Positions 1 through 9,568 of a stretch of 64,000 bases of DNA are shown one piece after another. The DNA comes from Bacteroidia bacterium. Its GTDB lineage: Bacteria > Bacteroidota > Bacteroidia > Flavobacteriales > Schleiferiaceae. The notes beneath the pieces were generated by a model. The model searched no databases and had not been told where the DNA came from. It saw only the letters and a program-made list of their open reading frames with translations. The stretch spans positions 62,001 to 126,000 of the forward strand of contig JAUHWL010000008.1 in NCBI GenBank assembly GCA_030424545.1, written 5' to 3'. The position numbers were made by a program, and so were the translations under genes. Positions within the stretch are counted from its first letter, which is position 1. Each line of letters begins with the position of its first letter.

Positions 1-3000
1 AGTACACAAAATTTAAGAAATATAGTTGCATTTATGGATCTTGGGGAGGTTGAAGAAGATGCCTATAGAAACAGAAATGCAAGTTTGCCAGGATATCAAA
101 TTTATCCGCAACCACAAGCCAACCAATTTAATTTACCAACCAACGGAAACAACCGATTAGACCCTAACACACTTAGCCAAGACATACCAGGCATTAGAGA
201 TGTTGCCACCGTAAACGGAGACCTGGTAACCAATGGCTTTGAAGAAGCTACAGAATTTATTGAGCTTTCTAACGCAAGAATGTTAGAATCAAACCAATAT
301 ACTTTTCATCCGCAATTAGGTTATATCACCTTAAACCAATCTTTAAATCAAGACGAAGTTTTGGCCGTTTCTTATCAATACACGGCCAAAGGAAGAACGT
401 ATCAAGTTGGTGAATTTAGTAATGATGGAGTTGCTCCGCCTAAAACGCTGGTAACCAAAATGCTAAAAAGTACCATCTTAAACGTAAAAATTCCATTGTG
501 GGATTTGATGATGAAAAACATCTATTCGCTGGGAGCTTTTCAGGTAGATAGAGAAGACTTTTATTTAGAAATAGCCTATTGGAATGCAGAGTCTGGGGTT
601 CCTGTACCGTTTCTACCTTCTAAAGATAAGTCGGTAAGCCAAGAATTAATTCTTCGCTTAATGGAAATGGATAGGTTGAACAACAACAACGATCCGCAAC
701 CCGATGGTATTTTTGACTTTGTTGAAGGAATTACCATTAACCCGAGGAACGGGCGAATCATGTTCCCTGTGCTAGAACCCTTTGGTAGCAATCTAGAAAG
801 TAAATTAAATCTTCAGGCAGACAAGGAAAAATATGTCTTTCAACAACTCTATGATTCTACACGGTTTGTCGCCCAAAATCAAACCAGCCTCAACAAGTAT
901 ATTATTCGAGGGAAATACAAATCCGCATCAGGCTCAGAAATTTCATTAAATGCGTTTAACATTCCCAGAGGTTCTGTCTCGGTTACGGCTGGAGGTACCA
1001 AGTTGGTAGAAAACCAGGATTACACGGTAGATTATACACTAGGTAGAATAAAAATATTGAATGAAGGAATTTTAAATTCTGGTGTACCCATACAAGTTAA
1101 CTTTGAGAATAACACGCTATTTAACGTGCAAACCAAAACGTTTATGGGGGCAACGTTTGATCATCGGGTTAACAAAAATTTAAACATTGGTGGTTCCATT
1201 TTGCACCTCACAGAAAAGCCGTTAACGCAAAAGGTTAACTTGGGAGATGAGCCCGTATCCAATACCATTTGGGGGTTAAACGGTACGTATGAAAATAGTG
1301 TGCCCACATTAACACGTTTTGTAGATGCCATACCATTTATAGATACAAAAGAAGAATCTAGAATTAGTGCACAAGGAGAATTTGCACATTTAATTCCAGG
1401 CTCGCCAAAAGGCATTAAAATAGACGGTAGTGAAACAACTTATATAGACGATTTTGAAAGTGCACAAACAACGATAGATTTACGCGGTTTAAGCAATTGG
1501 CAACTGGCTAGTGTGCCGGGCAATCAGCCAGATTTATTTCCGGAGGCAGACTACAACAATGATGTAACCTACGGATTTAACAGGGCAAAATTAGCATGGT
1601 ATATTATAGACCCTATTTTTTACAGCAATGATGCCAGCACCCCAGACAACATTAAGCAAGATAAAGCCATAACATCCGATCAGCGCCAACGCCAAGTTTT
1701 AATAGAAGAGGTTTTTCCTAATACATCTCTAGATAACAATCAGGTTAGAAACATTTCAATGTTCGACCTTTCTTTCTATCCGCGAGAACGCGGCCCTTAT
1801 AATTTTGATGTAGCAGGAGAACCCAACATATCTAGCGGATTAGATCAAAGCGGAAATTTATTAGACCCAGAATCTAGATGGGGTGGGATTATGCGTCCGC
1901 TTCAAATAAACAACTTTGAAGAACAAAACATTGAATTTATTCAGTTTTGGGTGATGGACCCGTTTTTAGAAGATCCAAACAACCAAGGTGGAGACCTTTA
2001 TTTTAACCTCGGAAATATTTCGGAAGACGTATTAAAAGACGGAAGACAAGGATTTGAAAACGGCTTAGACCCGCTTACTGGGTTACAATCCATGGATAGC
2101 ACAGCATGGGGGCTAGTGCCCAAAGTGCAACCCATTACAGAGTTTTTTGATAATGACCCTGCAACAAGGCCACTACAAGATGTTGGTTTTGATGCCTTGG
2201 ATGATGCACTGGAAAGATCTTGGAGCTACAATGGTAGCCCATCTTACTTAGAAAGAATAGATGCTGCCTTAGGAGCTGCTTCAAGTGCATACGCAAAAGC
2301 ATTTTCAGATCCCGGTGGAGACAACTTTCAGTACTACCAAGGTGCTGCATTAGACAATGCCAATGCAGACATATTAACGCGTTACAAGAATTATAATAAC
2401 CCACAAGGTAACTCAAGTGTAGAAACAGTAAATGGCGCTCCAGCCTCTTCTACAAACTTGCCAGATAAAGAAGATGCGAATAGAGACCAAACCTTAACAA
2501 AAACAGAATCTTACTACCAGTATAAGGTTAGTATGCGTCAACAAGACTTAGTTGTTGGGCAAAACAATATTTCTGACATTTTTGAAACCACCACCACAGA
2601 GCTACCAGACGGAACAACAAAACCAGTGCGTTGGATACAGTTTAAAATTCCAATTTTTGCCCCAGATAAAAAAGTAGGCCCTATAAATGACTTTAGATCT
2701 ATACGCTTTATGCGCATGTTCTTAAAAGAATTTAGAACACCTATAGTTGTGCGTTTTGCAACGCTAGATTTGGTACGTGGCGAGTGGCGTAGGTATCGAT
2801 TTTCTTTAGATGATATTAGAGAGGATGTGCCAATAGACCCTACAGATTTAACAACGTTTGGTGTAAATGCAGTTAACCTAGAAGAGAACGGAAGCCGTAC
2901 CCCAATACCTTATGTGCTTCCACCCGGAATAGACAGACAAGTAATATTTGGTTCTTCAAACCTTGTGCAGCAAAACGAGCAAAGTTTGGCCATGGTAACA

Positions 3001-6000
3001 TGCGATTTGCGCGATGGCGATGCACGAGCTGTTTTTAGAAATCTAGATATGGATATGCGTACATATGGGCATTTAAAAATGTTTATTCACGGAGAGTCTA
3101 GCGGGGCTAGTGATGATTTACGCGATGGAGACTTAAATGTATTCTTAAGGATAGGTAGTGATTACAATCAGAACTTTTATGAATACGAAGTGCCCCTTAG
3201 GGTAACACCATGGGGCAGTACAGATCCATGGTTAATTTGGCCTGAAGCAAATGATTTGGACATAGATTTTTCTGTACTTAAAAATTTAAAATTAGAAAGA
3301 GACAGAGCTATACAATCAAACCCATTGTTATCTCGGGTAGACAGGTACAAAAAAATTATAAATGGCCGAGAGGTAAGTGTGGTAGGGTCTCCCAATTTAG
3401 GTAATGTACGTACCATCTTAATTGGGATAAGAAACCCCAAAAAAGAAGGGGTAATGGACCCCGATGATGGCCTAAGCAAATGTGCAGAAGTATGGGTGAA
3501 TGAGTTGAGATTAACAGATTTTGATGAGCGAGGAGGTTGGGCAGCCAATGCAAGAGTTACGGCAAAACTGGCCGATTTTGCCCAAATATCTCTTTCTGGT
3601 TCTACAAGTACTATCGGGTTTGGAGCGTTAGACCAGAGTGTTACTGAACGTAACAAATTTCAAGGTATGGCGTATGACCTACAGTCAAACTTTGAAATGG
3701 GTAAATTTTTCCCCGAAAAAACAGGAATTCGTGTGCCATTGTTTTTTGGCTATAGCGAAGAATGGAAGAATCCGCAGTTTAATCCGCTAGATCCTGATAT
3801 TGAGTTTGATGATGCACTAGAAAACTTGCAAACCCAGGCGCAAAGAGATTCGCTAAAAAGAGCATCTCAGGAATATGTAATGCGTAAAAACATAAACCTT
3901 ACCAATGTTAGGAAAGAACGAAAAAGTGGAGGAAACAAAAAGCCACAATTTTATGATATAGAGAACTTTAGTGTATCATACTCGTTTAGTGAAACGTTTA
4001 GAAGAAGCATCAACACCATTTTTGATTCTAAAAAAGATCACCGAGGAGCATTAAATTATACATACGTTACCAAGCCTCCAAACATTCAGCCCTTTAAAAA
4101 AATAAAGTCAAAGTATTTGGGGCTGATAAAAGATTTCAACTTCTATTTTATGCCGTCTAGGTTTACGTTTAGAACAGATTTCTTACGTAGTTCTGCAGCA
4201 GCGCAACAACGAAATACAGATAATCCAATAATAAACTTGCCCACAACTTATTTTAAAAGTTTTACAATGGGGCGGCAATATGATTTAAACTTTGATTTGT
4301 CTAAATCATTAAAACTAGACTATAATGCCAAAATGGATACGCGAATAGATGAGGTTGCGGGTCCGGCAGATTCTCAAGAGAATAAAGACACCATTAAACA
4401 GGGATTAAGAAACCTAGGTAGACCAACAAAATTCCATCAAAACTTAAACGTAAATTGGCAAATTCCGGTTAACAAATTACCCTATTTAGATTTTGTAAAC
4501 TCTTCTTTACGCTACTCTGCAGATTATGATTGGACATCAAATTCAACACGTGGCCTTAATCAAAATCCACAGCCCGGAGAACCTAATTTATATTTTGGAA
4601 GTACTATACAGAATGCCAATACGGTGCAATCTAATACCACATTTAATTTAATTACGCTGTATAATAATGTTGAGTATTTAAAGAAAATTAATACCGGTCA
4701 ATTTGGTAAAAAGCAACCTAAAAGGCCCGGGCGAAGACCGCAAAGGGTGGAAGAAAATGAAGGGAATAATGCAGACCAGCGCCCTAAAGATGAGGAAGAG
4801 GAAGATGAAGGGCCGTCTACAATGGCCAAAATAATTGCGGGCGGGGTGCGTGTTTTAATGATGGTGCGCAATGTGTCTTTAAGTTACTCCCAAAACAACG
4901 GTATATTATTGCCTGGTTTTACACCAGACCCTAAGTATATGGGGATGAATCCTGCAAATTCTTGGGCACCAGGTTGGGATTTTGCCTTTGGAGGCCAAGT
5001 TGATATTGCAAGCCGGGCAGCCGCCAACCAATGGCTAACATATAACACCGAACAACCCAATAGGTATGCCGAAACCTTTACCGAAAACATAAACTTTAGA
5101 GCAACCGTAGAGCCTTTAAGCGATTTGAGAATAGAAGTGGTAGGAACCAAGGTAGTGTCTACCAATCATACATCTATTTATAGATATCATGATGCTACAG
5201 TTGATACAAGTTTAGGCAAACCATCAGGCTTTTATCACTTTAACCCTATGTTGCAAGGAAATTATAGTATTTCATTCTTGGCCATCGGGTCTGCATTTGA
5301 AAAAAGCAATCCGGGTAATGGTTTTAGTTCTGAAGTGTTTGATAAGTTCTTAGAATATAGAGACGCCATGTCTGCAAGGTTTGCCAATGAAAAAGCACTG
5401 TCAGATGCAAATTATGACCCAACCAATTTTATAGATTCAGATTCAACCAATAGAGGGTATGATGGGTATAGTTATTTAAGTCAAAACGTATTGCTGCCCG
5501 CGTTTCTTGCGGCATATGGTGGCTATGATGTAGAAACCGTAGCGTTTAATGCACGTCCTAAATTCCCCATGCCGAATTGGACATTAAACTATACAGGTTT
5601 GATGAAAATGGATTTATTTAAAAAGGCGTTTCAGACATTTACTGTAAATCATGCCTATCGTTCTTTATATACACAAAGCAGCTACATTACCAATTTGCAA
5701 ATAGAACAACGTGTGCAAAACGGAGAGGATGTAAATGATTTACGAAATGAAAACGGTGACTTTTTACCCGAATATCAAATTACTTCTGTAACCGTCTCAG
5801 AAAACTTTAGTCCGTTAATTGGAGTAAATATGCGGATGAAAAACAATACATCTTTTAAAGCAGAAATTAAAAAAGACAGGATGATGAACCTGAGTATTGT
5901 AAACAATCAATTATCAGAAATTAAAGGAACCGAATTGGTAGTTGGTGCGGGATACATTATTAAAGATGTAAAATTGAAATTTATTAGAGTAGGTGCAAAC

Positions 6001-6273
6001 AAAAAACCAGCACAAAGCAATTTAGAATTAAAAGTAGATTTCTCTCTTCGTAATAACCAAACCGTAATACGTAGAATTTACGAAGGATTAACACAAGTAA
6101 CCGCAGGGCAAAACGTTTACAGTATTAAGCTTAGCGCAGATTACCAAATAAACACTCGCATTACAGCACGGTTCTATTATGATCAAATCGTGTCTAAATT
6201 TAAAACCTCAAATGCTTTCCCAACCAACAATATAACATCAGGTTTTAGCATACGCTTTAATCTTGGTAATTAA
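1..6273 (+). CDS. sprA: SprA/Sov-type T9SS outer membrane translocon, C-terminal part
   Basis: The reading frame is open from base 1 with no stop before it, so the gene starts upstream and only about the last 2090 codons are present; the ATG at 34 is internal. SprA (Sov) is the very large outer membrane beta-barrel through which type IX secretion substrates leave the cell, and it is also needed for gliding. The visible part has long amphipathic, Asn- and aromatic-rich strands, repeated DDFE- and WVNELR-like segments and a C-terminal strand ending in SGFSIRFNLGN, all typical of the family. A charged, low-complexity stretch (Lys/Arg/Pro/Glu-rich) lies near codons 1570-1600. The sorting-domain proteins elsewhere in the window are its expected cargo. 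The assignment comes from length, composition and the downstream gcvH neighbour. Confidence 0.9.
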   Translation, partial: STQNLRNIVAFMDLGEVEEDAYRNRNASLPGYQIYPQPQANQFNLPTNGNNRLDPNTLSQDIPGIRDVATVNGDLVTNGFEEATEFIELSNARMLESNQYTFHPQLGYITLNQSLNQDEVLAVSYQYTAKGRTYQVGEFSNDGVAPPKTLVTKMLKSTILNVKIPLWDLMMKNIYSLGAFQVDREDFYLEIAYWNAESGVPVPFLPSKDKSVSQELILRLMEMDRLNNNNDPQPDGIFDFVEGITINPRNGRIMFPVLEPFGSNLESKLNLQADKEKYVFQQLYDSTRFVAQNQTSLNKYIIRGKYKSASGSEISLNAFNIPRGSVSVTAGGTKLVENQDYTVDYTLGRIKILNEGILNSGVPIQVNFENNTLFNVQTKTFMGATFDHRVNKNLNIGGSILHLTEKPLTQKVNLGDEPVSNTIWGLNGTYENSVPTLTRFVDAIPFIDTKEESRISAQGEFAHLIPGSPKGIKIDGSETTYIDDFESAQTTIDLRGLSNWQLASVPGNQPDLFPEADYNNDVTYGFNRAKLAWYIIDPIFYSNDASTPDNIKQDKAITSDQRQRQVLIEEVFPNTSLDNNQVRNISMFDLSFYPRERGPYNFDVAGEPNISSGLDQSGNLLDPESRWGGIMRPLQINNFEEQNIEFIQFWVMDPFLEDPNNQGGDLYFNLGNISEDVLKDGRQGFENGLDPLTGLQSMDSTAWGLVPKVQPITEFFDNDPATRPLQDVGFDALDDALERSWSYNGSPSYLERIDAALGAASSAYAKAFSDPGGDNFQYYQGAALDNANADILTRYKNYNNPQGNSSVETVNGAPASSTNLPDKEDANRDQTLTKTESYYQYKVSMRQQDLVVGQNNISDIFETTTTELPDGTTKPVRWIQFKIPIFAPDKKVGPINDFRSIRFMRMFLKEFRTPIVVRFATLDLVRGEWRRYRFSLDDIREDVPIDPTDLTTFGVNAVNLEENGSRTPIPYVLPPGIDRQVIFGSSNLVQQNEQSLAMVTCDLRDGDARAVFRNLDMDMRTYGHLKMFIHGESSGASDDLRDGDLNVFLRIGSDYNQNFYEYEVPLRVTPWGSTDPWLIWPEANDLDIDFSVLKNLKLERDRAIQSNPLLSRVDRYKKIINGREVSVVGSPNLGNVRTILIGIRNPKKEGVMDPDDGLSKCAEVWVNELRLTDFDERGGWAANARVTAKLADFAQISLSGSTSTIGFGALDQSVTERNKFQGMAYDLQSNFEMGKFFPEKTGIRVPLFFGYSEEWKNPQFNPLDPDIEFDDALENLQTQAQRDSLKRASQEYVMRKNINLTNVRKERKSGGNKKPQFYDIENFSVSYSFSETFRRSINTIFDSKKDHRGALNYTYVTKPPNIQPFKKIKSKYLGLIKDFNFYFMPSRFTFRTDFLRSSAAAQQRNTDNPIINLPTTYFKSFTMGRQYDLNFDLSKSLKLDYNAKMDTRIDEVAGPADSQENKDTIKQGLRNLGRPTKFHQNLNVNWQIPVNKLPYLDFVNSSLRYSADYDWTSNSTRGLNQNPQPGEPNLYFGSTIQNANTVQSNTTFNLITLYNNVEYLKKINTGQFGKKQPKRPGRRPQRVEENEGNNADQRPKDEEEEDEGPSTMAKIIAGGVRVLMMVRNVSLSYSQNNGILLPGFTPDPKYMGMNPANSWAPGWDFAFGGQVDIASRAAANQWLTYNTEQPNRYAETFTENINFRATVEPLSDLRIEVVGTKVVSTNHTSIYRYHDATVDTSLGKPSGFYHFNPMLQGNYSISFLAIGSAFEKSNPGNGFSSEVFDKFLEYRDAMSARFANEKALSDANYDPTNFIDSDSTNRGYDGYSYLSQNVLLPAFLAAYGGYDVETVAFNARPKFPMPNWTLNYTGLMKMDLFKKAFQTFTVNHAYRSLYTQSSYITNLQIEQRVQNGEDVNDLRNENGDFLPEYQITSVTVSENFSPLIGVNMRMKNNTSFKAEIKKDRMMNLSIVNNQLSEIKGTELVVGAGYIIKDVKLKFIRVGANKKPAQSNLELKVDFSLRNNQTVIRRIYEGLTQVTAGQNVYSIKLSADYQINTRITARFYYDQIVSKFKTSNAFPTNNITSGFSIRFNLGN

Positions 6274-6323
6274 GCTTGCACCAAATTAGCAAAAGCTTAA
6301 ATTTGCTTTCTAAATTAATCTAG

Positions 6324-6704
6324 ATGAATATACCTGCAGAATTAAAGTACACGAAAGACCATGAATGGATACGTGTAGAAGGAGAAGAAGCCGTAATTGG
6401 TATTACAGATTTTGCCCAAGGAGAATTGGGTGATATTGTGTTTATTGATATCGATACCGAAGGAGAAACATTAGGTAAAGAAGAAGTTTTCGGATCTATT
6501 GAAGCCGTAAAAACAGTTTCAGATTTGTTTTTGCCTGTAAGTGGAGAGATTTTAGAGTTTAATGCTGCGCTAGAAGGCGCTCCAGAACTTGTTAACCAAG
6601 ACCCATATGGCGAAGGCTGGATAATAAAAGTTAAAATGACCAATATAGAAGATGCTGATGATTTGCTTAGCGCAGAAGCATACACAGAGTTAGTTGGTGC
6701 ATAA
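6324..6704 (+). CDS. gcvH: Glycine cleavage system H protein
   Basis: This is the lipoyl carrier that shuttles the aminomethyl group between the P, T and L proteins of the glycine cleavage system in the cytosol. The 126-residue length is normal for the family. The N-terminal KYTKDHEW motif is present, and the lipoylation lysine is K63 in the [11 protein letters not shown] context. The ATG at 6324 lies 50 bp after the sprA stop. The stop overlaps the start of the VanZ-like gene, so the two are probably co-transcribed. The P, T and L genes are not in this window. Confidence 0.97.
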   Translation: MNIPAELKYTKDHEWIRVEGEEAVIGITDFAQGELGDIVFIDIDTEGETLGKEEVFGSIEAVKTVSDLFLPVSGEILEFNAALEGAPELVNQDPYGEGWIIKVKMTNIEDADDLLSAEAYTELVGA

Positions 6705-7083
6705 ACAAAATCAACATAATTTATTGCGTTTTACCCCGGCAATTTGCTGGGGTATTTTAATTTGTTACTTCAGCTTAATGCCTCATCAAGAGGTTCCGGT
6801 TCTTTTAAAATCGGTTAAAGACTTTATACTGCATTTTTTAATCTATGCCGTATTAAGCATTCTAATTTTATTGGCGAAAACTAATTTTAAGAAAAGCAAA
6901 GTTGATTTTATTACTCTGGTAAAAACAATTGTATTTTGTTTTGTATTTGGTTTAAGCTTAGAAATTATTCAGGAGTTTGTTGTTTCCGGAAGGCATTTTC
7001 AAATCAGCGATGTAGTTTTTAATTCTTTAGGAACGCTTGTTATTTGGCCAATAAATAGTTTTTTATTTAAACCCGTAGGCTAG
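6694..7083 (+). CDS. VanZ-like family membrane protein
   Basis: This is a small integral membrane protein of 129 residues with about four hydrophobic segments. It carries the VanZ-like pattern of Pro-His near the first helix exit (SLMPHQEVP) and a late Glu-Ile-Ile-Gln-Glu motif before [15 protein letters not shown]. The function of this family in Bacteroidota is not established, and teicoplanin resistance should not be inferred. The start is a TTG at 6694 or the adjacent GTG at 6697. Both overlap the 3' end of gcvH, which suggests translational coupling. Confidence 0.8.
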   Translation: MVHKQNQHNLLRFTPAICWGILICYFSLMPHQEVPVLLKSVKDFILHFLIYAVLSILILLAKTNFKKSKVDFITLVKTIVFCFVFGLSLEIIQEFVVSGRHFQISDVVFNSLGTLVIWPINSFLFKPVG

Positions 7084-7170
7084 AACATAAACTTTAACAC
7101 GCGTGATGCTCTTTGTGGCTTGATTATTGGAATTCGTAAAATTAGAATCCATCAATAAAAAGCAAAGAAC

Positions 7171-7869
7171 ATGGAAAAGCACAACAGAAATAAACTAGAC
7201 AAATCTCGCCCTACATTTTTATTGGTTGGGCTATGCATTGTTTTAATGGGTGTTTATGGTTTATTTAATTTAAAAACCTACGCTTCTAAACCTCCGTCAT
7301 TTAAACAACCAAAAGAAGTGCTAGAAGATGAATTTCAAATTCCGCGTACTCAACAAAAAAAGGAACAACTAAAAAAGCAGAAGCAAAAAACTGAAAAGTT
7401 AAAAAAGAACACTTTTTCTAACGTGTTTAAAATAGACGATAGCGATCTAAATACACTAAAGTCTTTTGAAGATACTGCGCTTGCTGAAATTATTGATTGG
7501 CAGCAAGATGATGTAGATATGGAAATTGATATCAATATTTTAGATAAGAAACCGATATTTCCAGGTTGCGAAAATATATTAAATGAAAAAGAGCGATTTG
7601 AATGTTTTCAGCAAAATATGATAGGTTTTGTAGCTTCTAATTTTAAACCTTGCCAAGGTGCCTTTGGTGTAACAAAAGAAAAAATGTATGTGAAGTTTAC
7701 TATTAACAAGAATGGGCAAGCCGTAAATGCCGAAATTTTTAGAGGATCTGATGAATGTAATAGGGAAAGAGCTCTAAAAATTATTAACAATTTACCCCTT
7801 ATGAAACCCGGAATGTACCGCGATAAGCGCGTAAATACCTCGTTTGTACTGCCAATTAACATTAAGTAA
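7171..7869 (+). CDS. TonB-like energy transducer family protein (basic linker)
   Basis: This 232-residue protein has a short cytoplasmic N-terminus, one membrane anchor (about residues 16-36) and a periplasmic linker. It ends in a TonB C-terminal-like domain (VKFTINKNGQAVNAEIFRG ... LPLMKPG). The linker is Lys/Gln-rich, unlike the Pro-rich linker of classical TonB. The C-terminal domain has four cysteines (in CENIL, ECFQQ, PCQG and DECN), two more than the next gene. It precedes a paralogue in the same orientation by about 70 bp, so the pair looks like a tandem duplication. Whether it energises an outer membrane receptor or has drifted to another role cannot be told from sequence. Confidence 0.75.
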   Translation: MEKHNRNKLDKSRPTFLLVGLCIVLMGVYGLFNLKTYASKPPSFKQPKEVLEDEFQIPRTQQKKEQLKKQKQKTEKLKKNTFSNVFKIDDSDLNTLKSFEDTALAEIIDWQQDDVDMEIDINILDKKPIFPGCENILNEKERFECFQQNMIGFVASNFKPCQGAFGVTKEKMYVKFTINKNGQAVNAEIFRGSDECNRERALKIINNLPLMKPGMYRDKRVNTSFVLPINIK

Positions 7870-7940
7870 ATACTTATTCTGTGGCACAGCTATTGTAATA
7901 CACATAAATATGTATTTTTAACCCCCGAAAAAATTACGTT

Positions 7941-8645
7941 ATGAATAATCGAAAGTCAGAAAGCGCAAGTTTAGAAAATAAGAAAACTATGTTTTTTCTT
8001 ATTGGGCTTGTTACAGCTTTACTAACCGTATGGATTGCCTTTGAATGGAAAACATACGAAAGAAACTTAATGGATTTAGGACAGTTAAATATGGAATTGG
8101 AAGATGAAATTATTCCAATAACTAATCGCCAACAACAACCACCTCCACCCCCACCTCCAGCACCGCCAGAAGTAATTCAGATTGTAGAAAATGAGGCTGA
8201 TATTGAAGAGACCGAATTTGAAAGCACCGAAATGATGGAGTCTGAAGAGATTGAATTTATTGAGGAAGCAGAAGAGGTTACTGATGAAATCTTCAACTTT
8301 GCTGTTGTAGAGAACAAACCCGTTTACCCTGGTTGCGAAAACGAAACTACCGAAGATGAAAAATTTGCTTGTTTCAACAAAAACTTAATGAAGCATATCA
8401 GTAAGAACTTTAAATTTCCAGAGTTAGCCAAGCAAATGGGAATTCAAGGTAAAGTATATGTAAACTTTGTAATAGAAAAAAATGGTAGCATAAGCAATGT
8501 AACCATTGCAAGGGGAGTAGATAAGCTTTTAGATGATGAAGCGATTCGAGTTGTAAAAACATTGCCCAAATTTCAGCCGGCAAAACAAAGGGGTAAGCCT
8601 GTACGTATGCAGTATACCATCCCAATAAATGCAAAACTTCAATAA
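7941..8645 (+). CDS. TonB family energy transducer (Pro-rich, acidic linker)
   Basis: This 234-residue protein has an N-terminal membrane anchor (about residues 16-33) followed by a run of prolines (about residues 66-79). A strongly acidic Glu-rich linker leads to a canonical TonB C-terminal domain (GIQGKVYVNFVIEKNGSISNVTIARG, then LPKFQPAKQRGKPV). TonB proteins pass proton-motive force from ExbB/ExbD to TonB-dependent receptors such as the one at 42828-44792. No exbB or exbD is in the window. The gene is followed immediately by a strong hairpin terminator, which closes this transcription unit. Confidence 0.88.
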   Translation: MNNRKSESASLENKKTMFFLIGLVTALLTVWIAFEWKTYERNLMDLGQLNMELEDEIIPITNRQQQPPPPPPPAPPEVIQIVENEADIEETEFESTEMMESEEIEFIEEAEEVTDEIFNFAVVENKPVYPGCENETTEDEKFACFNKNLMKHISKNFKFPELAKQMGIQGKVYVNFVIEKNGSISNVTIARGVDKLLDDEAIRVVKTLPKFQPAKQRGKPVRMQYTIPINAKLQ

Positions 8646-8652
8646 AAAATCA

Positions 8653-8675
8653 CCCCGATTTAATCGGGGTTTTTT
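8653..8675 (+). terminator. Intrinsic terminator after the second tonB gene
   Basis: A perfect 8-bp stem (CCCCGATT and AATCGGGG with a one-base centre, 8653-8669) is followed by a run of six T. It starts seven bases after the TAA of the preceding gene, as expected for a factor-independent terminator. Confidence 0.9.
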
Positions 8676-8693
8676 AATTTATAAAATTTAGAA

Positions 8694-9506
8694 ATGATAA
8701 TTACCAGAGAACTACTTATTACCGTTATAAACGCAGCTATTAAAGGTGGTGCCGCCATTATGGATGTTTACAACAACCAAGAAACAGAGGTTACCATAAA
8801 AGAAGATAACTCGCCTCTTACCCAAGCAGACAACAAAAGCAACGAAGCAATTATGTCTGTGTTAGAGAATACAGAATACCCGGTTTTAAGCGAGGAAGGA
8901 AGAGATATTGGCTTTGAAGAAAGAAAAAATTGGGAATTGCTTTGGGTAGTAGATCCGCTAGATGGCACAAAAGAATTCATTAAGCGAAATGGTGAGTTTA
9001 CGGTGAACATTGCTTTGGTGCAAAATGGCAAGCCAATTTTGGGTGTGATTTATGTTCCTGTAGCCAAAGACTTATATTTTGGCGCAGAGGGTTACGGATC
9101 TTACAAAATTGGTAGAGTTGGTAGCTATACTGAAATAGCAGATTTTGATGTAATTGTTAAAGCAGCTGAAAAACTACCTATACAGGAAAAACGAAAATTT
9201 ACCGTAGTAGGTAGCCGTTCGCACATGAGTGCCGAAACCGAAGACTACATCAAAAAGCTAGAAGCAGAGCATGGTGAAGCTACCATTATGAGCAAAGGGA
9301 GTAGCCTAAAAATTTGTATGGTAGCAGAGGGAAAAGCTGATGAATACCCAAGGTTTGCACCAACTATGGAGTGGGATACTGCGGCCGGACATGCTATAGC
9401 AGCAAATGCTGGATTCGATATGTATTTACATAATAAAAACACCCGGTTGGTTTATAATAAAAAAGACTTGCTTAATCCTTGGTTTATTGTTAAAAAAGCA
9501 ATTTAA
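8694..9506 (+). CDS. cysQ: 3'(2'),5'-bisphosphate nucleotidase CysQ
   Basis: This 270-residue protein belongs to the inositol-monophosphatase-like superfamily. The metal-binding motifs are visible: SEEGRD, DPLDGTKEF and a late WDTAAGHAI. CysQ hydrolyses 3'-phosphoadenosine 5'-phosphate to AMP in the cytosol, recycling the by-product of sulfate assimilation and sulfotransfer. The length and motif spacing are normal. The gene stands between a terminator and a promoter-like element. No other sulfur-assimilation gene is present nearby. Confidence 0.92.
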   Translation: MIITRELLITVINAAIKGGAAIMDVYNNQETEVTIKEDNSPLTQADNKSNEAIMSVLENTEYPVLSEEGRDIGFEERKNWELLWVVDPLDGTKEFIKRNGEFTVNIALVQNGKPILGVIYVPVAKDLYFGAEGYGSYKIGRVGSYTEIADFDVIVKAAEKLPIQEKRKFTVVGSRSHMSAETEDYIKKLEAEHGEATIMSKGSSLKICMVAEGKADEYPRFAPTMEWDTAAGHAIAANAGFDMYLHNKNTRLVYNKKDLLNPWFIVKKAI

Positions 9507-9536
9507 AATCAACTTTTAATTTTAGCTTGCTTCAAC

Positions 9537-9544
9537 TACTTTTG
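9537..9544 (+). promoter_or_regulatory. Probable -7 box upstream of the oxidase operon
   Basis: The sequence TACTTTTG matches the Bacteroidota sigma-ABfr -7 consensus TAnnTTTG and lies 24 bases before the TTG start of ctaB. No clean -33 element is visible. The same TACTTTTGCGGC-type context recurs before other genes in the window. Confidence 0.5.
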
Positions 9545-9568
9545 CGGCCTTAAATTAGATTTATCAAT

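Noticed and set aside
3177-3656. A 159-codon minus-strand frame inside sprA
   Set aside because: It lies wholly within the conserved sprA reading frame, has no family-like motif and is a codon-composition shadow.
6694-7083. Antibiotic resistance role for the VanZ-like gene
   Set aside because: The family is broad and common in Bacteroidota; there is no van gene context.
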